Shown here: positions 54,202 through 63,586 of the stretch, piece after piece | Position numbering within the stretch: position 1 is the first letter of the stretch | How the letters are laid out: each line of letters begins with the position of its first letter | Assembly: GCA_963770035.1 (NCBI GenBank) | Contig: CAVYON010000045.1 | Coordinates: 62,001 to 126,000 of the forward strand | Length of the DNA: 64,000 nt | Origin: Roseiarcus sp963770035 | GTDB lineage: Bacteria > Pseudomonadota > Alphaproteobacteria > Rhizobiales > Beijerinckiaceae | Direction: 5' to 3' | Notes under the pieces: generated by a model | What the model was told of the DNA's origin: nothing | The model's database searches: none | Seen by the model: only the letters and a program-made list of their open reading frames with translations | Made by a program: the position numbers and the translations under genes

Positions 54202-57200
54202 TTACGCCGAGGCGGAATGCCGCGCCGGCGCACCGGTGAGGTCCACGCCCTTCTCCTGCAAGGCGGTCATCAAGGGCTTGATCTCGCCCCAGTTCGCCTT
54301 GTCGATGTGGCGCTTGGCGAGATCCTCGGCCACATCGAGCTCAGGGGCGGCGGACCCGCGGATGGCCAACAGGTGTCCGGCAAGGTCTCCGACGTTCAGC
54401 CCGCCGGCGGCGGCGGCAAGCGGGGTGTCCAGCCCGAACCGGCTCTCCAGACTCATCGACAGCTCGACCGCCATCAACGAATCGAGCCCGATCTCGGCGA
54501 GCGGCTTTGTCCGGTTCACTTCGTTGCGCGGCAGCTGGAGGATTCGCCCGATTTCCTCGACGAGTATTTCGACAACCGCGCGGCGCGCCTGATCCTGCCC
54601 CAGGCGGGTCACAAGATCGGCGAGATCGACGGCGGCGGCGACGGGATCGGCGTTGCCGGCGCCGCGGGCGAGCCGGCCGTAGGTCGGCGACGCCAGAAGC
54701 GGAAGATTGGCGCGGGCCGTCGTCCAGTTCATGTCGGCAATGAGGAGGCTCGGTCCGACGTTCGGATCGGCGAGCGCCTCGCCCAGCGCGTCAAGCGCCA
54801 CCCGGGCCTTGACGCCCTTGGCGCCGGCGCGCTGGGCCAGCGAATCGCGCGTCGCGCCGCTTCGGGCCAGGACGCCGGCGTCGGTGATCGCGCCCCAGCC
54901 GACGGCCAGCGCGGGCCGGCCAGCCGAACGACGCTGAGTCGCCAATCCCTCGAGGAAGCCGTTGGCGGCGACGTAGGCGCCCTGTCCGGGATTGCCGATC
55001 GCCGCGGTCGCCGACGAAAACAGCACGAAATAGTCGAGCGACAGGTTCCGGGTCAGCCGGTCGAGGATCTCGGCGCCTGCGATCTTCGGCTTGAGGACCT
55101 TGAGGAGCCGGGCTTCATCGAGGTTCGCCGCGATCGCGTCGTCGAGAATCATCGCGGCATGGATGACGCCGGCAAGCGGCGCCATGGTCGCCGCAACATC
55201 GGTCAGGAACCGCTCGGTCGCGGCGCTATCCGAAATGTCGAACGCGCCGACCCGGACCTCGACTCCGCGGCGTTCAAGCGTCGCGACGGCGTTGCGCGCC
55301 GTCTCGCTCGCCGCGCCTGATCTCCCCACCAGCGCCAGGCGGCGGGCGCCGCGATCGGCCAGCCATTCCGCTGCCGCCAGGCCGAAGCCGCTCAGCCCCC
55401 CCGTCACCAGATGGACGCCATCCGGATCGGCCGCGAACGCCTTGGCCGGCGCATCGCTCGACCGGATGGCCTCTGGCGGCGGCGGACGGACGAGGATCTT
55501 GCCGATATGTCCCGACTGCTGCATGAGGCGCATCGCCTCGACGACCTCATCGTGCGCGAAGACGGTGAACGGCGGCGGCGTCAGCTCGCCTGATGCGAAT
55601 AGGGCCATGACCTCGTCAAAGAGCTGGCGCGAGAACTCCGGCCGCGCCGCCAGAAGCTGGTCCAGGTCGACCCCGAAATAGCTGAGATTGCGCCGGAACG
55701 GACGCAGCCCGACCGGCGTGTCGACGAGGTAATCGCGCTTTCCGAGCTCGACGAACCGTCCGAACGGCCGCAACAGCCCGAGGCTGCGCTCCATCGCCTC
55801 GCCCGCCAGGGAATTGAGGACGACCGAAACGCCTTGTCCTTGCGTGACCCCCATCACGTCGTCGACGAAGGCGCCCGAACGGGAATCGAAGGCGTGCTCG
55901 GCGCCGAGGGCAAGCGCAAGCGCGCGCTTTTCCGTCGACCCCGCGGTGACGATGACGCGCGCGCCGCGCCGGACGGCGATCTGGATCGCCGCCAGCCCGA
56001 CCCCGCCCGCGCCGCCGTGAATGAGCGCCCATTCGTTCGGCTCGAGGCCCGCGCACGAAACCAGTCCGTAGTAGGCGGTGAGAAAGGCGACCGGGACGGC
56101 CGCCGCGCTTTCGCAGCCGAGCGTCGGGGGAAGCGGCGCGACCAGGCTCGCGTTCACAACGACATGGGAGGCGAACGCGCCGCCGACCAGGCCGACGACC
56201 GCATCGCCGGGCTTCGGATGTGAGACACCCTCGCCGACCCGGACGACGCGACCTGCGAATTCGAGCCCGAGCGTCGCCCCGGCGTATCCGTCCTCGAGCA
56301 TCTCGTCGGGAAGAATCGACAACGTCCACATGACGTCGCGGAAATTGAGACCCGTCGCCGCGACCTGGACTTCCACCTCGTTGGCCCCGGGATCGGCGCG
56401 TGCGGCCACTTTCCACGCCAGTCGGTCGAGCCCAGGTTCGGAGGTCTTCTCGAGTTGGCTGCGGAGACCTTCAGACGCCGTCGGTCCGCGTTCGCCGAGC
56501 GCCGGCGCCGCATAGCGAAGCACGCGGGCGCCGGAGGGGCCGACCAGGACGTCGGTCTCCTCGCTGTCGGAAAGCAGGATCGCCGCCAGCCGCTCGGCGG
56601 ATTGTGGCGTCGCTTCGGCGAACTCGACCCGGCGGAAGTCGATGGTCGGGAGCTCGTTGGCGAGAGTCCGCACGAAGGCGAACAGAGCTTCCGCCAGGGG
56701 TGTGTCCGTAGACGGAGCGGCCACGACCAGTCTGACCTTCAACTCGGCCAGCGTGAGAGCAATATCGCGTAGCGCGAGACAATGCGCCGCCACGCGGGAC
56801 GGGCCGTCGCCTCGGCGGTCGCCGGCAATCCAGAGGAGCGTCCGCATTTGCCCCTTTTTCAGATCGACGACGCCTTTGGCGGCGTGGCAAGGGGCGCCGC
56901 GCGCTTCCACGGCGCGCTGCGCCATTCCTGCAAATCCGGAACCATCGTCGCCCGAGCAAAGGATCGTCACCGGTCGGGACGGCTGCAAGACTGAGGCGGC
57001 TTCGGGCGCCGTCGCGCCGAGGAGCGTCGCCCCCTCTTCGCCCGTGTCGACGAGCCGCGCCTCCACGACACGAAACCCGCCGCGCGCGCATTCGGTCGTC
57101 CAGGCGTCCGGGCCGAGCCGGTTGTTTGGGGCCCCGGTCGCCGCCGCCTCGGCAAACGCCAGCGTTACGAGGTGAAACAGCGACGGCGCCGGTTCGACGA

Positions 57201-60200
57201 AGATCAACGCGGCGCCCGGAGCGCATTTGCGCGCCAGACGCGCCAGCGCGTCCCGCCCGTAACCAAGCCGGGTGAGGCCGCCGCCGCTGACGACGAGATC
57301 GAAACAGCTGTCGGGCAGCGTGTCGAGATCGCCGCAGAACGAAACCTCGGTCGCGCCGCTCTGGGCGAAGCGGACCCGTTCCAGTCGCCGGGCGTCGGGT
57401 TCGAGCAGGGTCACCCGGCCGCCGCGAGCCTCGGCGAAGCGAAGCGCCACCGAACTTGCCGCCCCGGTCCCAACCTGAAGGATGCGCAACGAAACCCGGT
57501 CGACCTCGGCCGGGGCCACGGCTCCGAGCCGCTGCTCGAGGGCGCGGGCGACCGCAGTGGCCGACACAGACCTGAGATCATAGCCTTCAATCGCGTTGTC
57601 CGACGGACCTCTCACGTCCGCCGCGCCCGCCGCAAGCGCGCGCAGCGTCTCGGCCGCGCCGGCCGCAAGCAGGAGTTCCGCCGCACGCTCGGGATGTTGA
57701 GAGGCGACCGTGGAAAAAACGGCCTGCGCGGACGGCAGATCGAGATCGTTCAGGCGCAGGACGCGGTCCGAACGTTCCAACAGGCCGCTCCGTTCAAGCT
57801 CCGTCAAAAGCGACTCGGCCCAAACACGACGGCTCTCCGGCAGGCGGCCGGTCGGAACGAGCAGGTCGAGATCGATCGCGCCTTCGGTCGCGAGGCCGCG
57901 CGCAAACTCGAAGACGGCGGCGGTCGCCCAACCCTCGAGCATCAGCGCGACTTCGGAAAAATCGACCGCCGCGCCCGATGGCTCAGCGCGGGTCGGCCGG
58001 ACTTCGAGAGGCGGGCCGCCCGCGAGGTCGATGGCGGCGGCGATCCAACGCGGGGCGAGGGCGAGATCGGAAAGCCTGGCCGACGCGCGCGGTCGGGCCG
58101 CCTGGCAGCGCACGCCGCTGATTCTCGCCGCCGGCCGCGCCTGCCGGTCGAAGAGTTCGAAGTCGGCGACAAGGATTCGATCGTCGAACCGCCTCAACTG
58201 GATTTTGGCGCTTGCGATGTCCGCATTCGGCAGAAAAAGGCGCGCTTCGCCGAAGCGGACCGGCAGATAGGCGCCGCCTTCGCCGTCGCGTGCGCCGAAC
58301 AGAAGGATAAGGCCGTGAAAACAGGAATCGAGGCGGGCCGGGTCGAGGCCGTAGCGAGGGTCGCCCGCGGCGTCGGTCAGTTGAACCTCGATGAGGTCGT
58401 CGCTCACGCGAACAGCCTGCGCAAGCCCTTGGAAAGCCGGCCCGAAGTCGAGTCCTCGCGCGCGCGCCCGCGCATACGCCTCCTCGCCGGTCACAGCGCC
58501 GGCGCTCGGCGCGCAAGCGGGGCCGAGTTGAGGCGCCGGCCCGGGTTTCTGGACGATCCGCCCGCGCGCGTGGAGGGTGAACGGCGCCTTGGCCAGGCGC
58601 GGTCGGCTGAGAATTTCGACGGTCGCCGTCGAAGCCTCGATCCGGCTCAGGATCTCGCGCGACACGTCGGCGGAGAACGCAAGCGGCTGCTGGATTTCGA
58701 AATCCCTGAGAGCCACATCGGGACCGGCCCAATCCCGCGCGACCGCGAGCCCCATTTCCAGAAACGCCGCGCCGGGCAGAAGGGTCTGGCCGTCGACGCG
58801 GTGATCGGCGAGCGCGGGCTCGGCTTGCGGATCCACGATCGCGCGCCATTCGAGCGATCCGTCGGCCTCGCGCGCGCCGGTCAGGGGGTGCCGCAGTCGC
58901 GCGCTCAACTGGCCAGTCGCCTCGGTCGTTTCGGGGAATCGGTAGGGCGCGCGGCGCCAGGGATAGGCCGGCAGCGCGACGCCCGGACCGGGGTCCGGGC
59001 CAAAAGCCCACTGCTGCCCGACGTCGGCGCCGCCCGCGATCAGGCGCATCGCCGCCGCCTCGAACGGATCGCCACCCTCGGCGGTGTTTTCGTCCAGCAC
59101 GCAATCGACGAGCGCGGCGGCGTCGAGATGCTCGGCGACGTCTCGCAGATGGGTCTTCAGCGTCGGCCGTGGCCCGATCTCCAGAAAGACCCGTTTGCCG
59201 GCGCTGACAGCGCGCTCGACTCCCTCCTGGAATCGGACAAGGCGGCGCACATTGCGCCACCAATAGGCGGCGCCGGCCGCCGGGCCCTGGACGTATTCGC
59301 CGAGGACAGTCGACAGGAAAGGGACCGACCCCATTGACGGCTTCAAGGTCGCCAACTCTTCAATCAGCGGTTTTTTCACCGGCTGCATCAGCTCGGTGTG
59401 AAACGGATACGGGAGGTCGAGGCGCCGCGCCCGCAATTTCGCGGCCGGCGCCAGCGTCATCAGGCGGTCCAACGCATGCTGCGGTCCGGCCACTGCGATA
59501 CATCGATGCGAATTGTGCGCCGCGATCGCGAGGCCCGGAATTCGCGAGACCAAGTCGGCGGCCGACTCGCGCGGGCCGAACACGACCGCCATGCCGCCAG
59601 CGTTCTCAGTCGCCTGTTGAAGCCGGCTGCGATGGAAGATCACACGGGTTGCGTCGGAAATCGACAGAACTCCCGCGGCCTCAGCGGCCGCGATCTCGCC
59701 GACGCTGTGGCCCAATGTCAATGCCGGGCGGACGCCGACTCTGGCCAGCGCGCGTACGCTCGCGGCCTGGATGGCGAAAATCATGGGCTGAGCGACGTCG
59801 GTCCGGGCAAGGTCGGTCGCAATATCCGCAGAGTCCAGTTCCTCGACCAGCGACCAACCGGCCAGCGGGAGGAAGTGGGAATCGATTTCCGCCAGCGCGT
59901 CGCGAAAAGCTGCGTTCGCCTGGTAGGCGGCCCGACCCATGCCCGACCATTGCGCCCCGTTGCCGGAGAACACGAATGCGATTGCGCCGTCGCCCTCGAC
60001 CGCACTCGCCCGAAAGCAGGTCGCATCGATTTCGCCGGAGCGCGCAAATCGAGCCAACGCCGGCGCGAGCGCAACCGTCTCGTGCGCAGGGAACGCAAGC
60101 CGCTCGCGCATGCGCTCGCGCCGGCGACCCGTGGCCGCGACGATGCGGCCGCGCTCCCGCGCGCTGGCGTTGTCGAGTCGCGTCGCATAGGCGCCCGCCA

Positions 60201-61575
60201 GCGCCCGCAGCGCCTCCTCGGTCTGCGCCGAAATCATCAGCAGGCGAGGCGCCGGGTCCGCCGACGCCCGGGCGACCGGGCCGTCGGAGATTACGACATG
60301 GGCGCTCGTCCCTCCGAATCCGAAGGAACTGACGCCGGCAAAGCGGCGCCCCGACGCCCGGGAAAGCGGAACCGCGTTCGTCGCCACGTGAAGATTAAGC
60401 CCGACAAAATCGATGCCGGGATTCAGGTTCGCCGCATGGAGCGAAGGCGGGCTCTCGTCATGTTCGAGCGCCAGCATCGCCTTCATGAGGCCCGCCAAGC
60501 CGGAAGCGGGTTCGGTATGACCGATATTGGTCTTGATCGATCCAATCGGCAGGGGACGGCTTCTCGCTCGGCCCAGCACCGCGCCGAGCGCAGAGGCCTC
60601 GACGGGATCCCCGACGCGGGTTCCGGTGCCGTGAGCCTCGACGAAGGCGACGGAATCGGGAGCGACGCCTGCCGGACCGTAGAGCGACCGGAGCAGCTCG
60701 ATCTGGTATTTCTCCGCCGGCATGGAGATGCCGCTGGTTCTGCCGTCGGAATTCACTGCACTGCCGCAAATCACCGCATGGATGCGGTCGCCGTCGGCGA
60801 TCGCCTTTTTCAGGACTTTCAGGACCAGGACGACGCCGCCCTCGGCGCGGACATATCCATCCGCCTCCGCAGCGAAAGCCCGGCACAGTCCGGTGGGCGA
60901 AAGCATCGTCGCCTGGGAAAAGCTGACAAAACCGCAAGGGCTGACGAGCGCGTTGACGCCGCCAATCAGCGCCACTTCGATTTCGCCCTGGACTAGCGCC
61001 TGACGGGCCTGGTGCAGCGCGACAAGGGAAGACGAGCAGGCGGTGTCGATCGTCAGGCTGGGGCCATGCAGGTCAAAAGCGTAGGAAAGTCGGTTTGACA
61101 CGATCGAGAGGGCGTTGCCGGTCGCGTAATAGGCGTCGGCGACGGCGAGATCGTGCAGCCCGATGGTCGAGTAGTCGAGCGCCGACGCGCCGACATAGAC
61201 ACCCGTCTGACTCCCGGCCAGCTTCGACGGGGCGAAGCCGGCGTCCTCGCAAGCCTCGAATCCGAGTTCAAGCATCAGCCGCTGCTGCGGATCCATCTGC
61301 TGCGCCTCGCGCGGCGACACGCGAAAAACGGATGGATCGAAGCCCCAGATGTCCGGCAGTACGCCGGCCGCCCAGGTGTAACTGCGTCCCGGCTCCTTCA
61401 GGCGAGGGTGTCCGTGGCGCGACAGCGGCCAGCGATCGTCGGGAATGACAGAAACAGCGCAGCGGCCATCGTGAAGAAGCGCCCACAATTCCGCAGCGTT
61501 CGCGGCGCCCGGCAGTCGGCAAGCGCGCCCGATGACCGCGACATGGGAATCCTCGAGAGCGAAAGTGCGGCCCAA
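54202..61575 (-). CDS. Reducing type I polyketide synthase (KS-AT-DH-MT?-ER-KR-ACP)
   Basis: A 2457-residue single-module synthase. KS (about 10-430): Cys180 in DTACSSSL, His315 in EAHGTGT, His353 in KTNIGHTEP. AT (about 530-810): Ser624 in GHSVGE; the selectivity motif is YPFH, not clearly malonyl or methylmalonyl. DH (about 895-1160): His925 in DHRVDGQTLLPG and Asp1083 in LDSCFHG. A methyltransferase-like segment about 1360-1500 (LQVGTGAASS) is weak in SAM motif. ER (about 1720-2030): IHGGAGGVGLAAIQ. KR (about 2050-2290): TGGLSGFGL, Ser2188 and Tyr2201. ACP: Ser2366 in GLDSLMAVEL. No loading module, no thioesterase. Start TTG at 61575, two codons after an in-frame TAG. Iterative use is inferred. 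Confidence 0.93.
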   Translation of the reverse strand: MGRTFALEDSHVAVIGRACRLPGAANAAELWALLHDGRCAVSVIPDDRWPLSRHGHPRLKEPGRSYTWAAGVLPDIWGFDPSVFRVSPREAQQMDPQQRLMLELGFEACEDAGFAPSKLAGSQTGVYVGASALDYSTIGLHDLAVADAYYATGNALSIVSNRLSYAFDLHGPSLTIDTACSSSLVALHQARQALVQGEIEVALIGGVNALVSPCGFVSFSQATMLSPTGLCRAFAAEADGYVRAEGGVVLVLKVLKKAIADGDRIHAVICGSAVNSDGRTSGISMPAEKYQIELLRSLYGPAGVAPDSVAFVEAHGTGTRVGDPVEASALGAVLGRARSRPLPIGSIKTNIGHTEPASGLAGLMKAMLALEHDESPPSLHAANLNPGIDFVGLNLHVATNAVPLSRASGRRFAGVSSFGFGGTSAHVVISDGPVARASADPAPRLLMISAQTEEALRALAGAYATRLDNASARERGRIVAATGRRRERMRERLAFPAHETVALAPALARFARSGEIDATCFRASAVEGDGAIAFVFSGNGAQWSGMGRAAYQANAAFRDALAEIDSHFLPLAGWSLVEELDSADIATDLARTDVAQPMIFAIQAASVRALARVGVRPALTLGHSVGEIAAAEAAGVLSISDATRVIFHRSRLQQATENAGGMAVVFGPRESAADLVSRIPGLAIAAHNSHRCIAVAGPQHALDRLMTLAPAAKLRARRLDLPYPFHTELMQPVKKPLIEELATLKPSMGSVPFLSTVLGEYVQGPAAGAAYWWRNVRRLVRFQEGVERAVSAGKRVFLEIGPRPTLKTHLRDVAEHLDAAALVDCVLDENTAEGGDPFEAAAMRLIAGGADVGQQWAFGPDPGPGVALPAYPWRRAPYRFPETTEATGQLSARLRHPLTGAREADGSLEWRAIVDPQAEPALADHRVDGQTLLPGAAFLEMGLAVARDWAGPDVALRDFEIQQPLAFSADVSREILSRIEASTATVEILSRPRLAKAPFTLHARGRIVQKPGPAPQLGPACAPSAGAVTGEEAYARARARGLDFGPAFQGLAQAVRVSDDLIEVQLTDAAGDPRYGLDPARLDSCFHGLILLFGARDGEGGAYLPVRFGEARLFLPNADIASAKIQLRRFDDRILVADFELFDRQARPAARISGVRCQAARPRASARLSDLALAPRWIAAAIDLAGGPPLEVRPTRAEPSGAAVDFSEVALMLEGWATAAVFEFARGLATEGAIDLDLLVPTGRLPESRRVWAESLLTELERSGLLERSDRVLRLNDLDLPSAQAVFSTVASQHPERAAELLLAAGAAETLRALAAGAADVRGPSDNAIEGYDLRSVSATAVARALEQRLGAVAPAEVDRVSLRILQVGTGAASSVALRFAEARGGRVTLLEPDARRLERVRFAQSGATEVSFCGDLDTLPDSCFDLVVSGGGLTRLGYGRDALARLARKCAPGAALIFVEPAPSLFHLVTLAFAEAAATGAPNNRLGPDAWTTECARGGFRVVEARLVDTGEEGATLLGATAPEAASVLQPSRPVTILCSGDDGSGFAGMAQRAVEARGAPCHAAKGVVDLKKGQMRTLLWIAGDRRGDGPSRVAAHCLALRDIALTLAELKVRLVVAAPSTDTPLAEALFAFVRTLANELPTIDFRRVEFAEATPQSAERLAAILLSDSEETDVLVGPSGARVLRYAAPALGERGPTASEGLRSQLEKTSEPGLDRLAWKVAARADPGANEVEVQVAATGLNFRDVMWTLSILPDEMLEDGYAGATLGLEFAGRVVRVGEGVSHPKPGDAVVGLVGGAFASHVVVNASLVAPLPPTLGCESAAAVPVAFLTAYYGLVSCAGLEPNEWALIHGGAGGVGLAAIQIAVRRGARVIVTAGSTEKRALALALGAEHAFDSRSGAFVDDVMGVTQGQGVSVVLNSLAGEAMERSLGLLRPFGRFVELGKRDYLVDTPVGLRPFRRNLSYFGVDLDQLLAARPEFSRQLFDEVMALFASGELTPPPFTVFAHDEVVEAMRLMQQSGHIGKILVRPPPPEAIRSSDAPAKAFAADPDGVHLVTGGLSGFGLAAAEWLADRGARRLALVGRSGAASETARNAVATLERRGVEVRVGAFDISDSAATERFLTDVAATMAPLAGVIHAAMILDDAIAANLDEARLLKVLKPKIAGAEILDRLTRNLSLDYFVLFSSATAAIGNPGQGAYVAANGFLEGLATQRRSAGRPALAVGWGAITDAGVLARSGATRDSLAQRAGAKGVKARVALDALGEALADPNVGPSLLIADMNWTTARANLPLLASPTYGRLARGAGNADPVAAAVDLADLVTRLGQDQARRAVVEILVEEIGRILQLPRNEVNRTKPLAEIGLDSLMAVELSMSLESRFGLDTPLAAAAGGLNVGDLAGHLLAIRGSAAPELDVAEDLAKRHIDKANWGEIKPLMTALQEKGVDLTGAPARHSASA

Positions 61576-62042
61576 TGCCTAGTTCCACCAATAAGATTAG
61601 TGTTAACAAGGAGCGACAACCGCGCGAGCAACTCACCTCGTCGGTTCGGACAACATAGCGTCGCCCTCTTTTGGCCCGACTTGCGCAGCGGTGTCAACCG
61701 GAACGGCGATCGGCAATCTCATTATCGCTAAGTTGTCACCAAGTAAGATTTCGTAATAACGAATTATACCCGGAATCGTCTCTACGTATAAGAAAATATA
61801 TATGTCGAGTTGGCGTCAACACCCCAGAAAGACCGCAAGCAAGCAGGTTGGCGAATCTTAATGAACGCACGTTCGCCTCTCGCCTATCCCGCCCGAGCAT
61901 CTTGGAGCCCGCGCCGCAATCGGGCATGTAAGCGAACGTCGCATTTTGGCAACACCCTGTGCGTGAAGCGCGCTGACCGCTCTGGAGAGGTAGCCAGCGA
62001 CAGTTCGCCTTGATACAGAGAATCGGCTAGTTGGGGCATATC
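61576..62042. other. AT-rich intergenic region between PKS and export genes
   Basis: The segment about 61700-61830 is far richer in A and T than the rest of the window (runs such as TAAGAAAATATATATG). It separates the divergent PKS and polysaccharide export genes and probably holds their promoters. No gene recognised. Confidence 0.6.
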
Positions 62043-63245
62043 ATGCAGCGACCGCCTAGGTCTGGTCTTTCGGGCGCGATTTGCGGTCTCGCTCTGATGT
62101 TGCTTGCGGGCTGCGGATCTTTGCCCGATTCAGGCCCAAGCACGGGCGACATTGCGGCGCAACAAGTCGGCAAGGACGAGCAACCCCAATATATGCTCGT
62201 CGATATCACGCCAAGGACCATCGAGGCGCTCAGGCGGCGAGGCTTCGGCAGTTTCAACGCCCAGTTCGGAGACCGCAGGATGTCCACCGAACCGGTGATC
62301 ACCGTCGGCGACTCCGTGACCGTGACGGTTTGGGAGGCGGCTGCAGGCGGCTTGTTCTCCTCGCCCGCAATCACCACCGGCGCGAACGCCGTCAGCACCG
62401 GCTCGAACAGCGCGATGATCCCGGAGCAGGTCGTCGGGCGCGACGGCGGGATCACGGTGCCTTACGCCGGACGAATCCATGTCGTGGGCCGCACGACTCG
62501 CGCCGTTCAAGAGCAGATCGAGCACGCGCTGGAAGGCAAGGCCATCCAGCCGCAAGTGCTCGTCAATATCACGCGCACGGCCGGCGACGCCGTCAGCGTC
62601 GGGGGCGAGGTTGCGGCCGGGGCGCGCGTGCCCCTTTCGGTCAAGGGCGACCGGCTGCTCGACGTCCTGGCGACAGCAGGCGGCGTGCGGGCGCCGGTCA
62701 ACGAGACGTTCGTCGAACTGTCACGCGGCGCGAAAACCTCGCGTATTCCGCTCATAACGATCGTTAACAATCCGCGCGAGAATATCTATATGCATCCCGG
62801 CGACACACTGACGCTGGTGCGCGATCCCCAAACGTTCATCGCCTTCGGGGCCATGGGTCAGAACAACGAAATCCCCTTCCAGGCGGACGGAATCTCGCTC
62901 GCCCAGGCGCTGGCGAAATCGGGCGGGTTGCGAGACGAGCGATCTGATCCACATGGAGTTTTCGTGTTCCGCTACGAGCCCGAGTCGGTCGCCCGTCAGC
63001 TCGATCCGACGAGCCCGCTTGTACAGCCGGGCCGCCTGACGCCGGTCGTCTATCGGCTCGATCTGAGCGACCCCAAGAGCATGTTTCTCGAGCAGAGCTT
63101 CCACGTCGCCAATAGGGACCTGATCTACGTGTCGAACTCGCCCTCGACTGAGGTCCAAAAGGTGTTCGCCATCATTGGCGGCGGGCTCGGGACGGTCGGG
63201 TCCGTCGCTAGCATCGCGTCGGCCGGCTCGTCGGTCACCCATTGA
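62043..63245 (+). CDS. Polysaccharide export outer-membrane lipoprotein (Wza/KpsD-like)
   Basis: A 400-residue lipoprotein: signal peptide with the lipobox LAGC (Cys24), then a Poly_export domain (ITVGDSVTVTVWEAAAGGLF, DGGITVPYAGRIHVVGRTTR, QVLVNITRTAGDAVSVGGEV) and SLBB-type repeats (KGDRLLDVLATAGGVRAPVN, HPGDTLTLVRDPQTFIAFGA). It forms the outer-membrane conduit for capsule or exopolysaccharide. The ATG at 62043 is chosen; an in-frame TTG at 62031 is an alternative. No Wzc/Wzz partner is in the window. Confidence 0.9.
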   Translation: MQRPPRSGLSGAICGLALMLLAGCGSLPDSGPSTGDIAAQQVGKDEQPQYMLVDITPRTIEALRRRGFGSFNAQFGDRRMSTEPVITVGDSVTVTVWEAAAGGLFSSPAITTGANAVSTGSNSAMIPEQVVGRDGGITVPYAGRIHVVGRTTRAVQEQIEHALEGKAIQPQVLVNITRTAGDAVSVGGEVAAGARVPLSVKGDRLLDVLATAGGVRAPVNETFVELSRGAKTSRIPLITIVNNPRENIYMHPGDTLTLVRDPQTFIAFGAMGQNNEIPFQADGISLAQALAKSGGLRDERSDPHGVFVFRYEPESVARQLDPTSPLVQPGRLTPVVYRLDLSDPKSMFLEQSFHVANRDLIYVSNSPSTEVQKVFAIIGGGLGTVGSVASIASAGSSVTH

Positions 63246-63586
63246 GCGGCGGTCGCGACCACGTAGATATTGCGCGGCCTGACCTCCGACGACCGCGCCA
63301 GCCCCGCATCCGGCCCCCTTTTCGAGCGACACAAATGTGCTCGCGATTTCTTGGCAAACTCCGATGCAAGTCCACAACCGGCTCCAGCCGCGCTCGCGCC
63401 CGGTTCGTCCGCACGTTTTTGCCCAGATCCCGACAGGTTTGACCCCTGTTCGTTGCCTGTTCCGGTCCTGTTAACGTCCCTGTTCCGCGCCCGCAACCAG
63501 CGGGTCGTAATCCTGGCAAGCAGTTAATATTGCACGATATTTTGGAACGGAGCGCCGACAGCGGCGCGAGAAAAGCGCCTGTTAGA
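63246..63586. other. Intergenic region with AACAGG array copy 2
   Basis: No gene recognised between the convergent export and glcF genes. It contains the phased array at 63445-63484. Confidence 0.5.
63445..63484 (-). repeat. Helically phased AACAGG array, copy 2
   Basis: On the plus strand CCTGTT at 63445, 63456, 63467 and 63479, spaced 11, 11 and 12 bases. Read on the minus strand it matches copy 1 (39040-39114) at both ends: 19 of 22 positions in the first part and 17 of 19 in the last. Confidence 0.6.

Noticed and set aside
57172..59337. Long plus-strand frames opposite the PKS
   Set aside because: Antisense shadows of a long high-GC coding region; translations are compositionally biased and without motifs.
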